Origin: Bacteroidales bacterium
Lineage (GTDB): Bacteria; Bacteroidota; Bacteroidia; Bacteroidales; UBA932
NCBI GenBank assembly: GCA_030695305.1
Contig: JAUYTB010000341.1
Span: forward strand, 1 to 33,417
Reading direction: 5' to 3'
Length of the DNA stretch: 33,417 nucleotides
Part shown: piece by piece, positions 21,382-30,659 of the stretch
How the letters are laid out: each line of letters opens with the position of its first letter
How positions within the stretch are numbered: the stretch's first letter is position 1
Made by a program: the position numbers and the translations under genes
The notes under the pieces: generated by a model
What the model saw: the letters and a program-made list of their open reading frames with translations, nothing else
Databases searched by the model: none
What the model was told of the DNA's origin: nothing

Positions 21382-24198
21382 TTATTTACTCTCCTGAGCA
21401 ATCCCTTTCATGAACACCTCAAGCTGGTTGTTTTGACTGAAAACACTCTTGATAAAGCTATTAAGTTTTGCAGGAGTTATTGAGTTAAGTGCCGCCTCAT
21501 AGGTAGTGTGCAGATCTTTACCCATCAGATATCTGTTTGTGATAACGCTTAACCAGTAGCCGTTCTCTCTCAGATTTTGGGCATAGTTCTTTGTCATATA
21601 CTCCATAATCTTATTAAAATCGTCTTGCATAACGCCGTTTTCAATTACAATTCCAATCTCTTTATGTGCCCTTGCAAGCAGTCTCTCTTTAAGTGCCACA
21701 TCTGTATCGAAGCCAAATAGGAATGTGAAGCTCTCAAAAGGGTAGTTTGAGATGCTCATGTTAACTCCAACTCCGTATGTACCTTGCTCCTCTTCGCGAA
21801 TTGTTCTTGTAAATACCTGATCAAAAACTTGTTTGGTCATACTTGCCATAATCTGATTCTCTACATTATAAGGAATGTTTCCTGTAAAGATGGTATATAC
21901 AGTTGCTTTAGGTGTCTGCATCTCCCTCTCGAAATGTCTCTTAATGCTACCTTTAACAGGGACAAGACCTACGTTTTTCCAATCCTCTTTTCTCCCTTTG
22001 TTACCCGGAAGTGATGCGATATAGGTCTCAACAAGTGGCTTGAGTGTAGCAGCATCAACATTACCAACAAACGTGAATGTGAAATCTGCTGCATTTGAGA
22101 AACGCTCTTTTGCAAGAGTCATGGCTCTGTCGTAGTCAACCTTCTCAAGCATCTCCATGTTTAGTCTGGCTGCATAAGGGTTGTTATTGTATAGGGCAGA
22201 CTGAAGCGTATCCGAGAATGCAGACATAGGCTCTGCGCTCATATTCTTAAGTTGTGCCTTCATCCTTCCAACCCATGCCTCATATGCATCACTATCTTTT
22301 CTTAGCGACGTAAAGTTAAGATAAACAAGTTGCATAAAGGTCTCAATATCCTTAGGAGCACTGCTGCCGGAGAGCGACTCGCCGGATATGGAAATGGCCG
22401 GACGGATAGATACATTTTTCCCTGCCAAAACCTTTCTAAGGTCTGTTGTGCTAAAGTTTCCAACACCACCTACAGAGGCGAGATCAGAAACAACCTTAGT
22501 GCTTATAATGTCCTTAATATCAAATAGAGAGAACCCTCCGCGGCTTGATGCATTAAAAAGAATCTGATCCTCTTTGAAATCGGTCTTTTTAATAACAACT
22601 GTTGCACCGTTTGAGAGGTTCCACACAACTCCCCCGCTCATTGGTTCGTTTACCTCTGATACAATTTTACCAGGAGCCGGAGCTTTTGAGATAAGGGGCT
22701 CATTGGACACAGTCTCTGCATATGCCTCAACTTCGGAAGCACGGGCATTTTGGAATACATCAAGAACATGCTCTTTAGTTGGGATATCAAGTCCCTCTTT
22801 CTTAGGCATCATAATGGCAACTGCCACATTGTTCTCTGTAGGAAGTGACATTGCAAAAATATTGATCTGCTCAAGCGGAATTGCAGGAACTATCTGCTGC
22901 ATCATCACATACTCCATCTCTATGCCGGGCATAGCGTTTCCTGTAAGGAAGTGATTAAGAATCTGCTGTACAAAATAGTTACTGCTCAGTTTCTCTCTCT
23001 CTTTATATGTCTGCTCCAGGCGGCTGTTGTAATTTGCTTTAGCTCTCTCATACTCAGATGCGGTAAACCCGAATCTTTTTACCCTCTCGGCCTCTTGTAC
23101 AATTGCCTTAAGAGCAGAGTCAAGTTCTCCCTCCCTGGCACCTGCAGATACACCAAAAGCACTCTTGGTGTTAGATACTATAAAATCGCCGTAAGAGGAT
23201 GACGCGCTGGTATATGGTGAATTAGACTTTTGTGCTATCTCAGACAGCCTTGAATTTAGCATACTTGTAACCATAGTGGTCATATAGTCGTAAACAAGAG
23301 AGGCAGCTGTGGGGCGAAGCTCTTTAGGAACAACATCGTGCTTGTAAAAAACCATAACACTGGAAGAGGTAGCTTCCGGGTCGCTTGCCACAGAGATTAG
23401 CGGCTCTTTTGTGTCGGGAACAGGGAACTCCTCACGAGGTGCAGGGTTTTTTGGTTTTGGAATAGCACCAAAAAGTTTGATAATCTGCTTCTCAATGGCC
23501 TCCGGGTCAATATCACCAACTACAATAATCCCTTGCAGATCTGGGCGATACCATTTGTGATAGTAATCTTTTAGCTCCTGATATGTGAAGTTGTCAACAA
23601 CCTCTACAAGACCCCCGGGAAGGCGGTGAGCATATTTGCTCTCCGGCATAATCTCCGGGAGTAATATCTCTATCATTCTCATTTGGGCATTGCTTCTGGT
23701 ACGAAGCTCTTCGCGTATTACTCCCCTCTCTTTGTCTATATCGTCGTGTTCAAGAGAGATGGCAGACGCCCAGTCATGCAGAATAAGCAGACATGAGTCA
23801 ATTATACCCTGCCTCCGTACAGGAACGGCAGAGATATTATAGACTGTTTGATCTACAGCTGTGTAGGCATTAAGGTTTGCACCAAATTTTACACCGATAG
23901 TCTCAAGATAAGATATCACTTTGTTGTCCGGGAAGTTTTTGGTCCCGTTGAATGCCATATGCTCCAAAAAGTGAGCTAACCCCCTCTGGTTCTCCTCCTC
24001 CAGAATTGAGCCTACTTTTTGTGCGATAAAGAACTCTGCCTGACCCTTAGGTTCGCTGTTTTTCATTACAAAATAGGTGAGTCCGTTCTCGAGTTTCCCG
24101 CTTCTTACCTTTGGGTCGAGCGGCATTGGTTGCGGCATCTGCGCTATTGCTCCCAATGAGAGTATAAACGAGGCCGCAATAAGGAATAGTCGTTTCAT
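21382..24198 (-). CDS. M16-family zinc peptidase (pitrilysin/insulinase-like), secreted
   Basis: The 938-residue protein has a signal peptide (cleaved near AIAQ, about residue 20) and two tandem M16 halves. The N-terminal half holds the inverted zinc motif HFLEH (76-80) and, about 80 residues on, the glutamate region RGVIREELRTRS. Also present are TKNFPDNKVISYLETIGVKF and YHKWYRPDLQGIIVVGDIDP, typical of the family. The C-terminal half (from about residue 520) lacks a zinc motif, as is normal for the partner half. It is probably periplasmic or outer-membrane associated and may degrade peptides. It has its own -7 box at 24232-24239 and runs divergently from the TPR-U32 operon. Confidence 0.94.
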   Translation of the reverse strand: MKRLFLIAASFILSLGAIAQMPQPMPLDPKVRSGKLENGLTYFVMKNSEPKGQAEFFIAQKVGSILEEENQRGLAHFLEHMAFNGTKNFPDNKVISYLETIGVKFGANLNAYTAVDQTVYNISAVPVRRQGIIDSCLLILHDWASAISLEHDDIDKERGVIREELRTRSNAQMRMIEILLPEIMPESKYAHRLPGGLVEVVDNFTYQELKDYYHKWYRPDLQGIIVVGDIDPEAIEKQIIKLFGAIPKPKNPAPREEFPVPDTKEPLISVASDPEATSSSVMVFYKHDVVPKELRPTAASLVYDYMTTMVTSMLNSRLSEIAQKSNSPYTSASSSYGDFIVSNTKSAFGVSAGAREGELDSALKAIVQEAERVKRFGFTASEYERAKANYNSRLEQTYKEREKLSSNYFVQQILNHFLTGNAMPGIEMEYVMMQQIVPAIPLEQINIFAMSLPTENNVAVAIMMPKKEGLDIPTKEHVLDVFQNARASEVEAYAETVSNEPLISKAPAPGKIVSEVNEPMSGGVVWNLSNGATVVIKKTDFKEDQILFNASSRGGFSLFDIKDIISTKVVSDLASVGGVGNFSTTDLRKVLAGKNVSIRPAISISGESLSGSSAPKDIETFMQLVYLNFTSLRKDSDAYEAWVGRMKAQLKNMSAEPMSAFSDTLQSALYNNNPYAARLNMEMLEKVDYDRAMTLAKERFSNAADFTFTFVGNVDAATLKPLVETYIASLPGNKGRKEDWKNVGLVPVKGSIKRHFEREMQTPKATVYTIFTGNIPYNVENQIMASMTKQVFDQVFTRTIREEEQGTYGVGVNMSISNYPFESFTFLFGFDTDVALKERLLARAHKEIGIVIENGVMQDDFNKIMEYMTKNYAQNLRENGYWLSVITNRYLMGKDLHTTYEAALNSITPAKLNSFIKSVFSQNNQLEVFMKGIAQESK

Positions 24199-24231
24199 AA
24201 AATATTACTTGATTTGATTTTTAAGATAGTA

Positions 24232-24239
24232 CAAATATA
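24232..24239 (-). promoter_or_regulatory. Candidate -7 box of the M16 peptidase gene
   Basis: TATATTTG on the minus strand matches TAnnTTTG exactly, 33 bp upstream of the ATG at 24198. No clear TTTG lies 19-21 nt upstream. It sits next to, and diverges from, the strong plus-strand promoter. Confidence 0.5.
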
Positions 24240-24247
24240 ATTATAAT

Positions 24248-24279
24248 TTTGCATGGTAACTTAGTTTTTTTTATTTTTG
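24248..24279 (+). promoter_or_regulatory. Bacteroidota-type promoter of the TPR-U32-holB-gldH-trmB operon
   Basis: TTTG (24248-24251) is followed after exactly 20 nt by TATTTTTG (24272-24279), matching both boxes of the TTTG-N19-21-TAnnTTTG consensus. Transcription would start near 24285, about 50 nt before the ATG at 24336. Confidence 0.75.
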
Positions 24280-24335
24280 CAGATAACCCTAAATCGTAAC
24301 TATAATTTTTTGTTCATTTTTTTAAAATTAGTCAG

Positions 24336-25301
24336 ATGAAAAGAGTCAAGACATTTTTTGCCGTATGTATTATCACAGCATTAACATTTGTTACTGCATA
24401 CGGTCAGGACATGGAAGCAGCCACAGAGTTGTACAATGCCGGAGGCAAAGCCCTAAGCGAAAGCAACTATGTTGCGGCCATAGATTCATTTAACAAAGCG
24501 CTAAAAATGCTTGAAACACTCACCGCAGAAGATCGTGGTGACGATGGAGATGCTTTGATAGTGGAGTGCAAAAACATCATTCCTCAAATACATCTCCGTT
24601 ACGGGAAAGAGCTGGCAACCTCGGGAGAGATAGACAATGCCATTGTTCAGCTTAAAAAAGCAGGCGAAACGGCAAAAAGCTACTCAATGCCGGAGGTGGC
24701 AGATGAGGCAGAAGGTCTCATACCTCAGCTTCTTATGGTTAATGCCACAAATCTTCTAAACGGAGGGAAACTTCCGGAAGCGATAGCCGGATTCAAAAAG
24801 GTTATAGTTGCAGACCCTTCAAACGCTAATGCATATCTCTATATTGGGTTGGCAGAGAGCCGCCTGAATAATGAGGATGCTGCTATTGTTGCTTTTGAAA
24901 AGGCGATAGAGCTTGGCGAAATCACAAACTCTCCAAGACAGATATCAACAATCTATCTAAAGAGATCTGTCGCAGCAACAAGAGATAAGAAGTGGGCAGA
25001 TGTCTTCTCTAACGCTAAAAAAGCCAATGAGTACTCAGAATCTGCAAACGGATTCAAACTTATAGGTCTTGCAGGTGTTCAGCTTAAGAGATATGACGAA
25101 GCTATTGACGCTCTTGAGAGCTATCTTGCAGCAGACCCGGATGCAAAGGATAAAAGCAGTACAATATACAACCTTGCCGTTTCCTATGAGGCAAAGAACA
25201 ATAATGCAAAAGCTTGCGGCTATTACAAGCAGCTGCTTAACGATGCAACATACAAGCAGGTTGCGGAGTTCAAGGTGAAAACAACACTAAAGTGCAACTA
25301 A
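24336..25301 (+). CDS. Secreted tetratricopeptide-repeat protein
   Basis: The 321-residue protein has a signal peptide (MKRVKTFFAVCIITALTFVT, cleaved near AYGQ) and is otherwise helical. Several TPR units can be read: ALSESNYVAAIDSFNKALKM, NGGKLPEAIAGFKKVIVADP, NAYLYIGLAESRLNNEDAAI, VQLKRYDEAIDALESYLAAD and NLAVSYEAKNNNAKACGYYK. It would be a periplasmic or outer-membrane-associated adaptor; no partner can be inferred. It heads the six-gene operon behind the promoter at 24248-24279 and overlaps the next gene by 10 bp, which suggests translational coupling. Confidence 0.88.
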   Translation: MKRVKTFFAVCIITALTFVTAYGQDMEAATELYNAGGKALSESNYVAAIDSFNKALKMLETLTAEDRGDDGDALIVECKNIIPQIHLRYGKELATSGEIDNAIVQLKKAGETAKSYSMPEVADEAEGLIPQLLMVNATNLLNGGKLPEAIAGFKKVIVADPSNANAYLYIGLAESRLNNEDAAIVAFEKAIELGEITNSPRQISTIYLKRSVAATRDKKWADVFSNAKKANEYSESANGFKLIGLAGVQLKRYDEAIDALESYLAADPDAKDKSSTIYNLAVSYEAKNNNAKACGYYKQLLNDATYKQVAEFKVKTTLKCN

Positions 25302-27220
25302 GGGAGACAGAGATTTTAGCACCAGCAAAAAACATAGACATCGGCATTGCAGCAATTAACTGTGGTGCCGATGCTCTCTATATTGCAGGACCATCATTCG
25401 GAGCCAGAGAGGCAGCCGGCAACTCAATCGCCGATGTAGAGAGAGTTGCATCTTATGCTCACAAATTTGGAGCGGGAGTCTATATGGTGCTCAATACCAT
25501 TCTATTCGACAATGAGATTGAGAGTGCCGTAAAGATTGCTCATCAGGCGTATGAGGCGGGGTGTGATGCCCTGATAATTCAGGATCTGGGATTGCTTAAA
25601 GCCGGATTACCTCCAATTCCACTCTTTGCATCTACCCAGACAAATGTTCGTACACCGCAGAGGGCAAGGATGCTTGAGTCTCTCGGGTTTAAAAGGGCCA
25701 TTCTTGCAAGGGAGCTCTCTCTTACACAGATTGAGGAGATTGGCAAGAGTACATCAATGGAGCTGGAGACATTTATTCATGGAGCTCTTTGTGTTTCATA
25801 CAGTGGTCAGTGCTACTTAAGCAGCAGGGTCACAGGACGCAGCGGCAACCGGGGGGAGTGTGCTCAGCTGTGTCGCTCAAACTACAATCTTGTAGATGGA
25901 AAGGGGGAGGTGATTGCTGCAAACAGGCCTATACTCTCTCTAAAAGATCTGAACCTTGCCCACTACATTCCACAACTTATGTCAGCAGGCGTTACATCTT
26001 TTAAGATTGAGGGGCGTCTCAAAGGAGAGCCATATATCAAGAATGTGGTTCGTTATTACAGGAGTGTCATGGACAGGATCTTAGAGGGGCAAGATATTAT
26101 GGCAAAGAGGAGTTCATACGGAAAACTATACGGTGGATTTACCCCAAGACCGGAGAGTACCTTTAACAGGGGTTACACAAATCTTTTTATTGAGGGAGAG
26201 CGGGGAGAGTGGAGCAGCGGGGAGAGTGCAGGATTCAAAGGGGAGTATATCGGCGAGATTTTGTCGGTAGGCAAGGATAGGAGAGGGAGTGTAAATTTTA
26301 GATACAAACCGGCAGTGGCTCTCTCTAACGGAGACGGACTCTTTATTATAGCTCCGGATGGCACTCAGACAGGCATACGTGCAAGTGTAGCAGAGGGAGA
26401 TGTTGTCTATACCAACGACAATGTAAAGATCTCTGCCAAGTCTAAAATCTACAGAAACTACAACCACCTTTTTGAGAAGGAGTTGGAGAGCAATATGCCG
26501 GAGAGGATTATAGATGTTGCAGTTACGTTTTGCTGTGAAGAGGGAGTGACTAATCTTACCGCTGTGAGTGAAGATGGCAGAGAGGTAAAGATTGAGTATC
26601 CAAACATATATGAGAATGCCAAAGACCCCGCCCTTGCAAAAGAGGGCATTCTGCGGCAGCTTGAGAAGAGGTCCGGGATATACCGGTTTACTGTAAAAGA
26701 GATTGCTCTTTATCAATCTCTCTTCTACCCTGCCTCTGTGCTTAACGGTATGAGGAGGGAGATCGCCTCACAATTAGACTCACTGCCTGTTGCCAAAAGA
26801 GCAGAGAGAGAAGCCGCGGCAAGAGGTGAGGCACCACGAGGAGAGAGAGTAGCCGCAGATGTGGCAGCGGAGAGAGGCGATGCAGCATCACAAAAATCAG
26901 TAGATGGGCAATCTGCTGATAGGGGGCAGCGGCCTCTTGAGGGTATGGTGGCAGACTACCGGGAGAATATCTCCAACTCACTATCTGCTAAACTCTACAC
27001 CCAATTGGGAGCCTTGAAAATAGAGAAGGCATTTGAGCTTGCTCCACCAGCAGAGGCAGAGTTGATGAGATGCCGCTACTGCATCCGCAAAGAGCTTGAT
27101 ATGTGCCACAAAGAGGGAAGGGGGGGCAGATACAGCGATCCGCTATGGCTTGAGAACGGAGGCAGGAGATTCCGGGTTGAGTTCGATTGTAATAGTTGCG
27201 AAATGGTTATATTTGGGTAA
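25292..27220 (+). CDS. U32-family protein, RlhA (YdcP)-like
   Basis: The 642-residue protein opens with TEILAPAKNIDIGIAAINCG and carries the U32 signature ETFIHGALCVSYSGQCYLSS, followed by TGRSGNRGECAQLCRSNY. The length and the Cys-rich C-terminus (CRYCIRKELDMCH, FDCNSCEM) match the large U32 members such as RlhA/YdcP. In E. coli that protein is needed for hydroxylation of a 23S rRNA cytidine, while relatives (TrhP) hydroxylate tRNA; calling it a peptidase or collagenase is traditional but weakly based. Start chosen: GTG at 25292 overlapping the previous gene, since the conserved LAPAK region follows within 10 residues. Residues 498-548 form an Ala/Arg/Glu/Gly-rich insertion. Confidence 0.9.
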   Translation: MQLRETEILAPAKNIDIGIAAINCGADALYIAGPSFGAREAAGNSIADVERVASYAHKFGAGVYMVLNTILFDNEIESAVKIAHQAYEAGCDALIIQDLGLLKAGLPPIPLFASTQTNVRTPQRARMLESLGFKRAILARELSLTQIEEIGKSTSMELETFIHGALCVSYSGQCYLSSRVTGRSGNRGECAQLCRSNYNLVDGKGEVIAANRPILSLKDLNLAHYIPQLMSAGVTSFKIEGRLKGEPYIKNVVRYYRSVMDRILEGQDIMAKRSSYGKLYGGFTPRPESTFNRGYTNLFIEGERGEWSSGESAGFKGEYIGEILSVGKDRRGSVNFRYKPAVALSNGDGLFIIAPDGTQTGIRASVAEGDVVYTNDNVKISAKSKIYRNYNHLFEKELESNMPERIIDVAVTFCCEEGVTNLTAVSEDGREVKIEYPNIYENAKDPALAKEGILRQLEKRSGIYRFTVKEIALYQSLFYPASVLNGMRREIASQLDSLPVAKRAEREAAARGEAPRGERVAADVAAERGDAASQKSVDGQSADRGQRPLEGMVADYRENISNSLSAKLYTQLGALKIEKAFELAPPAEAELMRCRYCIRKELDMCHKEGRGGRYSDPLWLENGGRRFRVEFDCNSCEMVIFG

Positions 27221-27231
27221 ATTTTTGAGTT

Positions 27232-28353
27232 ATGCAATTTGCAGAGATAGTAGGACAAAAGAGAATTAAAGAGCAACTGACATCAATGGAGGGGCGGGTG
27301 AGTCATGCAATACTCTTTAGTGAAGAGTCCGGATATGGGGCTCTAGCTATGGCCATTGCGTTTGCTCAGTACCTCTCATGCCCATCATCCTCTGCGGGAG
27401 ACTCCTGCGGGGTCTGCTCTGTTTGCAACAGATTCTCAAAACTTATCCATCCCGACCTGCACTTTGCAATGCCTGTAAACACGACAAAAACGGTTACGGC
27501 AGATAAAAAACCGGTTAGTGACCACTTTATAGCCCAATGGAGAGAGTCGGTATTATCCGATCCATATATCACAGAGCAGCAGTGGTATGATAAGATAGAG
27601 GTCGAAAACAAATCGGGTATGATTGGAGTAAATGAGGCCACCCTTATAGTGAGAAAGTTAAGTCTCAGAGCTTTTGAGGGAGGGCGTAAGTTTATGATTA
27701 TCTGGTTACCCGAGAGGATGAATCAGGAAGCTGCCAACAGACTGCTTAAACTTATTGAGGAGCCGCCTCAGGAGACATTTATATTTTTGGTAAGTGAATC
27801 TCCGGAGAGGATAATCACAACCATCCTCTCCAGGTGTCAGATCTTCTCTCTTCCTCCGGTAGATAAAGATGACCTTGGACGCGAACTTATGCAGGAGTTT
27901 GATATTGACCAAACTGAGGCGCACTTCTGGGCAAGAATATCAGGAGGAAGCATCAGCAGGGCCAGACAACTGATACGGGACTCCGAAATGTCAACTAATT
28001 ATGACAAATCCCTTACTAGCCTTCTTGAGGCATGCGCCTCTAAGGATCTCAAGGGGGTGATTACGTTTTGGGAGGAGATATCTCTCATTGGAAGAGAGAA
28101 CCAGAAGCGTTTTTGTGAATATACACTGGAGTTTCTGCGAAGAGCTCTTATCACAAAAATGGGAGCCTGCGAAATCTCCAATACACCCATCTCCCATCAG
28201 AAGCAGACAGATTACTGGAGTGGGCGTATAAACCCCTCTTTTTACCCCAAGGCGTATGAGCTACTAAACAATGCACTACATGATATTAACCGGAACGTAA
28301 ACCCCCGGTATATATTTGCCGATCTTGGTAACCGCTTTTTTCTATCTTTGTAA
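27232..28353 (+). CDS. holB: DNA polymerase III subunit delta' (clamp-loader AAA+ protein)
   Basis: This 373-residue clamp-loader subunit helps open and load the sliding clamp during replication. The N-terminus FAEIVGQKRIKEQLTSMEGR is typical of the delta'/gamma family. The nucleotide loop is degenerate (SEESGYGALA instead of GxxGxGKT), as is usual for delta', which does not hydrolyse ATP. A four-Cys zinc site is present (Cys50, Cys59, Cys62, Cys65). The conserved LLKLIEEPPQETFIFLVSES and TTILSRCQIFSLPP (arginine-finger SRC motif) confirm the assignment. It starts 11 bp after the U32 gene and ends 10 bp before the PSP1 gene. Confidence 0.93.
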   Translation: MQFAEIVGQKRIKEQLTSMEGRVSHAILFSEESGYGALAMAIAFAQYLSCPSSSAGDSCGVCSVCNRFSKLIHPDLHFAMPVNTTKTVTADKKPVSDHFIAQWRESVLSDPYITEQQWYDKIEVENKSGMIGVNEATLIVRKLSLRAFEGGRKFMIIWLPERMNQEAANRLLKLIEEPPQETFIFLVSESPERIITTILSRCQIFSLPPVDKDDLGRELMQEFDIDQTEAHFWARISGGSISRARQLIRDSEMSTNYDKSLTSLLEACASKDLKGVITFWEEISLIGRENQKRFCEYTLEFLRRALITKMGACEISNTPISHQKQTDYWSGRINPSFYPKAYELLNNALHDINRNVNPRYIFADLGNRFFLSL

Positions 28354-28363
28354 TTTATAAAAT

Positions 28364-29539
28364 ATGGATACACAAAATATAAAATATGATTGTAACAGGG
28401 GGAGCATCAATTACAGAACAGATGAGGGAGAGTTAAAGTGCGATTTTAACCCCGGTTGCTGTAAATTGAGTGTTCATGACTGGCTGGGCAATATCCCCAA
28501 CGAGATGACCCGCGACCTTTTTGAAGTGAGGTTTAAGAATACCAGAAAGTTATATTTCAGAAACATCTCCGGAGTTCAGTTACAGGTGGGAGATATTGTT
28601 GTTGTGGAGGCAGTTAACGGTCATGATGTTGGAATCGTTACACTCTCCGGCCCTGTAATTCTATCACAACTAAGAAGAAACAATATAGATATTAAGAGCT
28701 ATGAGTTTCGCAAGGTATTCCGCAAAGCCAAACCACTGGATATAGAGCGCTGGCAGGAGTCCATCGCAAGAGAGCACAAGACAATGATAAGAGCGAGACA
28801 GATATCTGCCTCACTAAACCTGAATATGAAGATTGGAGATGTGGAGTTTCAGGGAGACGGCACTAAGGCGATTTTCTACTATATTGCAGACGAGAGGGTT
28901 GACTTTAGGCAGTTAATAAGGGTTTTTGCAGATGAGTTCCGGATAAGGATTGAGATGAAGCAGATTGGAGCGAGACAGGAGGCGGGTTTGATTGGAGGTA
29001 TAGGTGTGTGCGGTCAGGAGTTGTGTTGCTCAAGATATATGTCCGATTTTCAGTCTATTACCACTCAGGCAGCACGTACTCAGGATCTCTCATTAAACCC
29101 ACAGAAGCTTGCAGGTCAGTGCAGTAAACTTAAATGTTGCATCAACTACGAGGCGGCTACATATATTGATGCACACATTAATATTCCAAATGTGAGATCT
29201 CCGTTGGAAACCGAAGATGGCCTTGTATATCTGGTTAAGACAGACACTCTTAAGGGAATTATGTGGTTCTCGTTTGAGCAGAATAGTATGACAAATATGT
29301 TTCCTCTGGATGCAGAGAGGGTAAAAGAGATTCTTAGGCTCAACAGACGTGGTGTAAAGGCCACTAATGTAAATCCGAGGAAAGAGAATAAGATGCCGGA
29401 GTTTATGAGTGCTGTTGGCGAGGATAGTATCTCCCGCTTCGACGATAAGGGCGGAGAAAAGGGAAGAAACAACAACAATAATAATAAGAGAGCCAAGAGT
29501 TTTAGAAACAACAAAAGAAAGGGTGGCCATGAATCCTGA
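28364..29539 (+). CDS. PSP1-domain protein, RicT (YaaT)-like
   Basis: The 391-residue protein carries the PSP1 C-terminal domain. FRKAKPLDIERWQESIAREH, then KIGDVEFQGDGTKAIFYYIA and RVDFRQLIRVFADEFRIRIE are the family core. Cys clusters in GVCGQELCCSRYM and QCSKLKCCINYEA correspond to those in Bacillus RicT, where the Y-complex with RicA and RicF binds Fe-S clusters and governs RNA processing. In Bacteroidota the gene is regularly found beside holB, but its role there is not defined. The tail is basic with an Asn run (NNNNNNKRAKSFRNNKRKGG), probably disordered. Its last 11 bp overlap the start of gldH. Confidence 0.92.
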   Translation: MDTQNIKYDCNRGSINYRTDEGELKCDFNPGCCKLSVHDWLGNIPNEMTRDLFEVRFKNTRKLYFRNISGVQLQVGDIVVVEAVNGHDVGIVTLSGPVILSQLRRNNIDIKSYEFRKVFRKAKPLDIERWQESIAREHKTMIRARQISASLNLNMKIGDVEFQGDGTKAIFYYIADERVDFRQLIRVFADEFRIRIEMKQIGARQEAGLIGGIGVCGQELCCSRYMSDFQSITTQAARTQDLSLNPQKLAGQCSKLKCCINYEAATYIDAHINIPNVRSPLETEDGLVYLVKTDTLKGIMWFSFEQNSMTNMFPLDAERVKEILRLNRRGVKATNVNPRKENKMPEFMSAVGEDSISRFDDKGGEKGRNNNNNNKRAKSFRNNKRKGGHES

Positions 29540-29972
29540 TGGAAAGGGGATTAAATATTTACTTCTACTTCTTATATCTGTACTGATTATCTCCTGTAAA
29601 GGGTGGGGTGAGTACTATCCCGGATATAGACACCTCACAACATTCGACTCACAAGATACAGCATCTCAATACAAAATTGAGATCTTTGCAAGAATCCCTG
29701 ACTCTTTTGATGAGGAGAATCTCCCGCTTATACTCACCATAGAGAGACCGGGCGGATCTCTCTATAATGACACAATTACACTGCCTGTGAGGATGGATAT
29801 GATACCCTATACTGGGGTTAAAACAGGGAGATGGAGAGATATGAAGTGGGGATACAGAACAGGGGTGGTGTTGGCAGAGAGGGGCAAATGGAAATTCTAT
29901 ATAAACAACAATCTCTCTGTCACCAAAAAGGGGTGTTCCGGGGCTATGGGTGTTATAATAAGTAAGCTTTAA
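29529..29972 (+). CDS. gldH: Gliding-motility lipoprotein GldH homologue
   Basis: The start is the ATG at 29529 (147 residues), because a signal peptide begins there (GKGIKYLLLLLISVLIISC) with a lipobox at Cys23; the same frame is open further upstream but lies inside the PSP1 gene. The mature part fits the GldH family: EIFARIPDSFDEENLPLILT, then RPGGSLYNDTITLPV and the C-terminal RGKWKFYINNNLS. GldH is needed for gliding in Flavobacterium; homologues in non-gliding Bacteroidales have an unknown, probably outer-membrane or type IX secretion-linked role. It overlaps the RicT-like gene by 11 bp and precedes trmB by 2 bp. Confidence 0.88.
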   Translation: MNPDGKGIKYLLLLLISVLIISCKGWGEYYPGYRHLTTFDSQDTASQYKIEIFARIPDSFDEENLPLILTIERPGGSLYNDTITLPVRMDMIPYTGVKTGRWRDMKWGYRTGVVLAERGKWKFYINNNLSVTKKGCSGAMGVIISKL

Positions 29973-29974
29973 CA

Positions 29975-30640
29975 ATGGGTAAGGATAAGTTAAAAAGATT
30001 TGAGGAGAACAAGAGTTTCCGTTGTCTGTACCAGCCGGAATTCGAAGAGGTGTTTCGTAAAGATCACTTCATGAAAGGTAAGTGGAACAGTGACCACTTC
30101 AAAAACAGCAACCCTATAGTTCTTGAACTAGGTTGCGGAAGGGGTGAATATACTGTTGCTCTGGCCCGGCGGGAACCTCTAAAAAACTTTATAGGAGTTG
30201 ATATAAAGGGAGCCAGGATGTGGAGGGGAGCCAAGACTGCAACCGAAGAGGGGTTGCTAAATGCTGCATTTCTACGCTGCAGAATCGAATTCATCGAGTG
30301 GGCATTCGCCCCCGGAGAGGTCTCGGAGATATGGATTACCTTTCCCGATCCTCAAATTAAAAGCGAAAACAAGCGACTTACATCGCCTGCATTCATAGAG
30401 AGGTATAAAAAATTTCTTCTACCCGGAGGTGTTATTCGACTAAAGACCGACAGCTCATTTCTTTATGAGTACACTCTAGACCTTGTAAACTCCAGGGACG
30501 ATCTCCTGCTCCTGGAAGCCAACGACGATATTTACGGAAGCGGCCGTGCCGACGAGATTCTCTCGGTAAAGACCCGTTACGAATCCCAATTTCTGGCTCA
30601 GGGGTACAAAATACATCTGCTTGAATTTGCACAAGGATAA
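29975..30640 (+). CDS. trmB: tRNA (guanine-N7-)-methyltransferase
   Basis: TrmB methylates G46 in the variable loop of tRNAs using S-adenosylmethionine. The 221-residue protein has the SAM-binding motif VLELGCGRGEYTVALA, the second motif NFIGVDIKGARMWRGAKTAT, and the TrmB signature WITFPDPQIKSENKRLTSPAF (here WITFPDPQ). It is the last gene of the operon that starts at 24336 and follows gldH by 2 bp. The gene on the opposite strand ends 19 bp away, and no clear terminator is seen; a small hairpin (caaggataaccttg, 30632-30645) overlaps the stop. Confidence 0.95.
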   Translation: MGKDKLKRFEENKSFRCLYQPEFEEVFRKDHFMKGKWNSDHFKNSNPIVLELGCGRGEYTVALARREPLKNFIGVDIKGARMWRGAKTATEEGLLNAAFLRCRIEFIEWAFAPGEVSEIWITFPDPQIKSENKRLTSPAFIERYKKFLLPGGVIRLKTDSSFLYEYTLDLVNSRDDLLLLEANDDIYGSGRADEILSVKTRYESQFLAQGYKIHLLEFAQG

Positions 30641-30659
30641 CCTTGCCAAACCGTTAAGA

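Noticed and set aside
27319-27351. Degenerate Walker A in HolB taken as a damaged gene
   Set aside because: Delta' subunits normally lack a functional P-loop; the rest of the protein, including the zinc site and SRC motif, is intact.
27366-28197. Minus-strand frames within holB
   Set aside because: Shadows of the holB coding strand with no start context, family signature or gap in the operon.
29409-29528. Extended N-terminus for GldH from the upstream ATG
   Set aside because: This part lies inside the RicT-like gene and would bury the lipoprotein signal; the signal peptide begins at 29529.
30632-30645. Hairpin caagg-ataa-ccttg as terminator of trmB
   Set aside because: A 5-bp stem overlapping the stop codon with no T-run is too weak to call.
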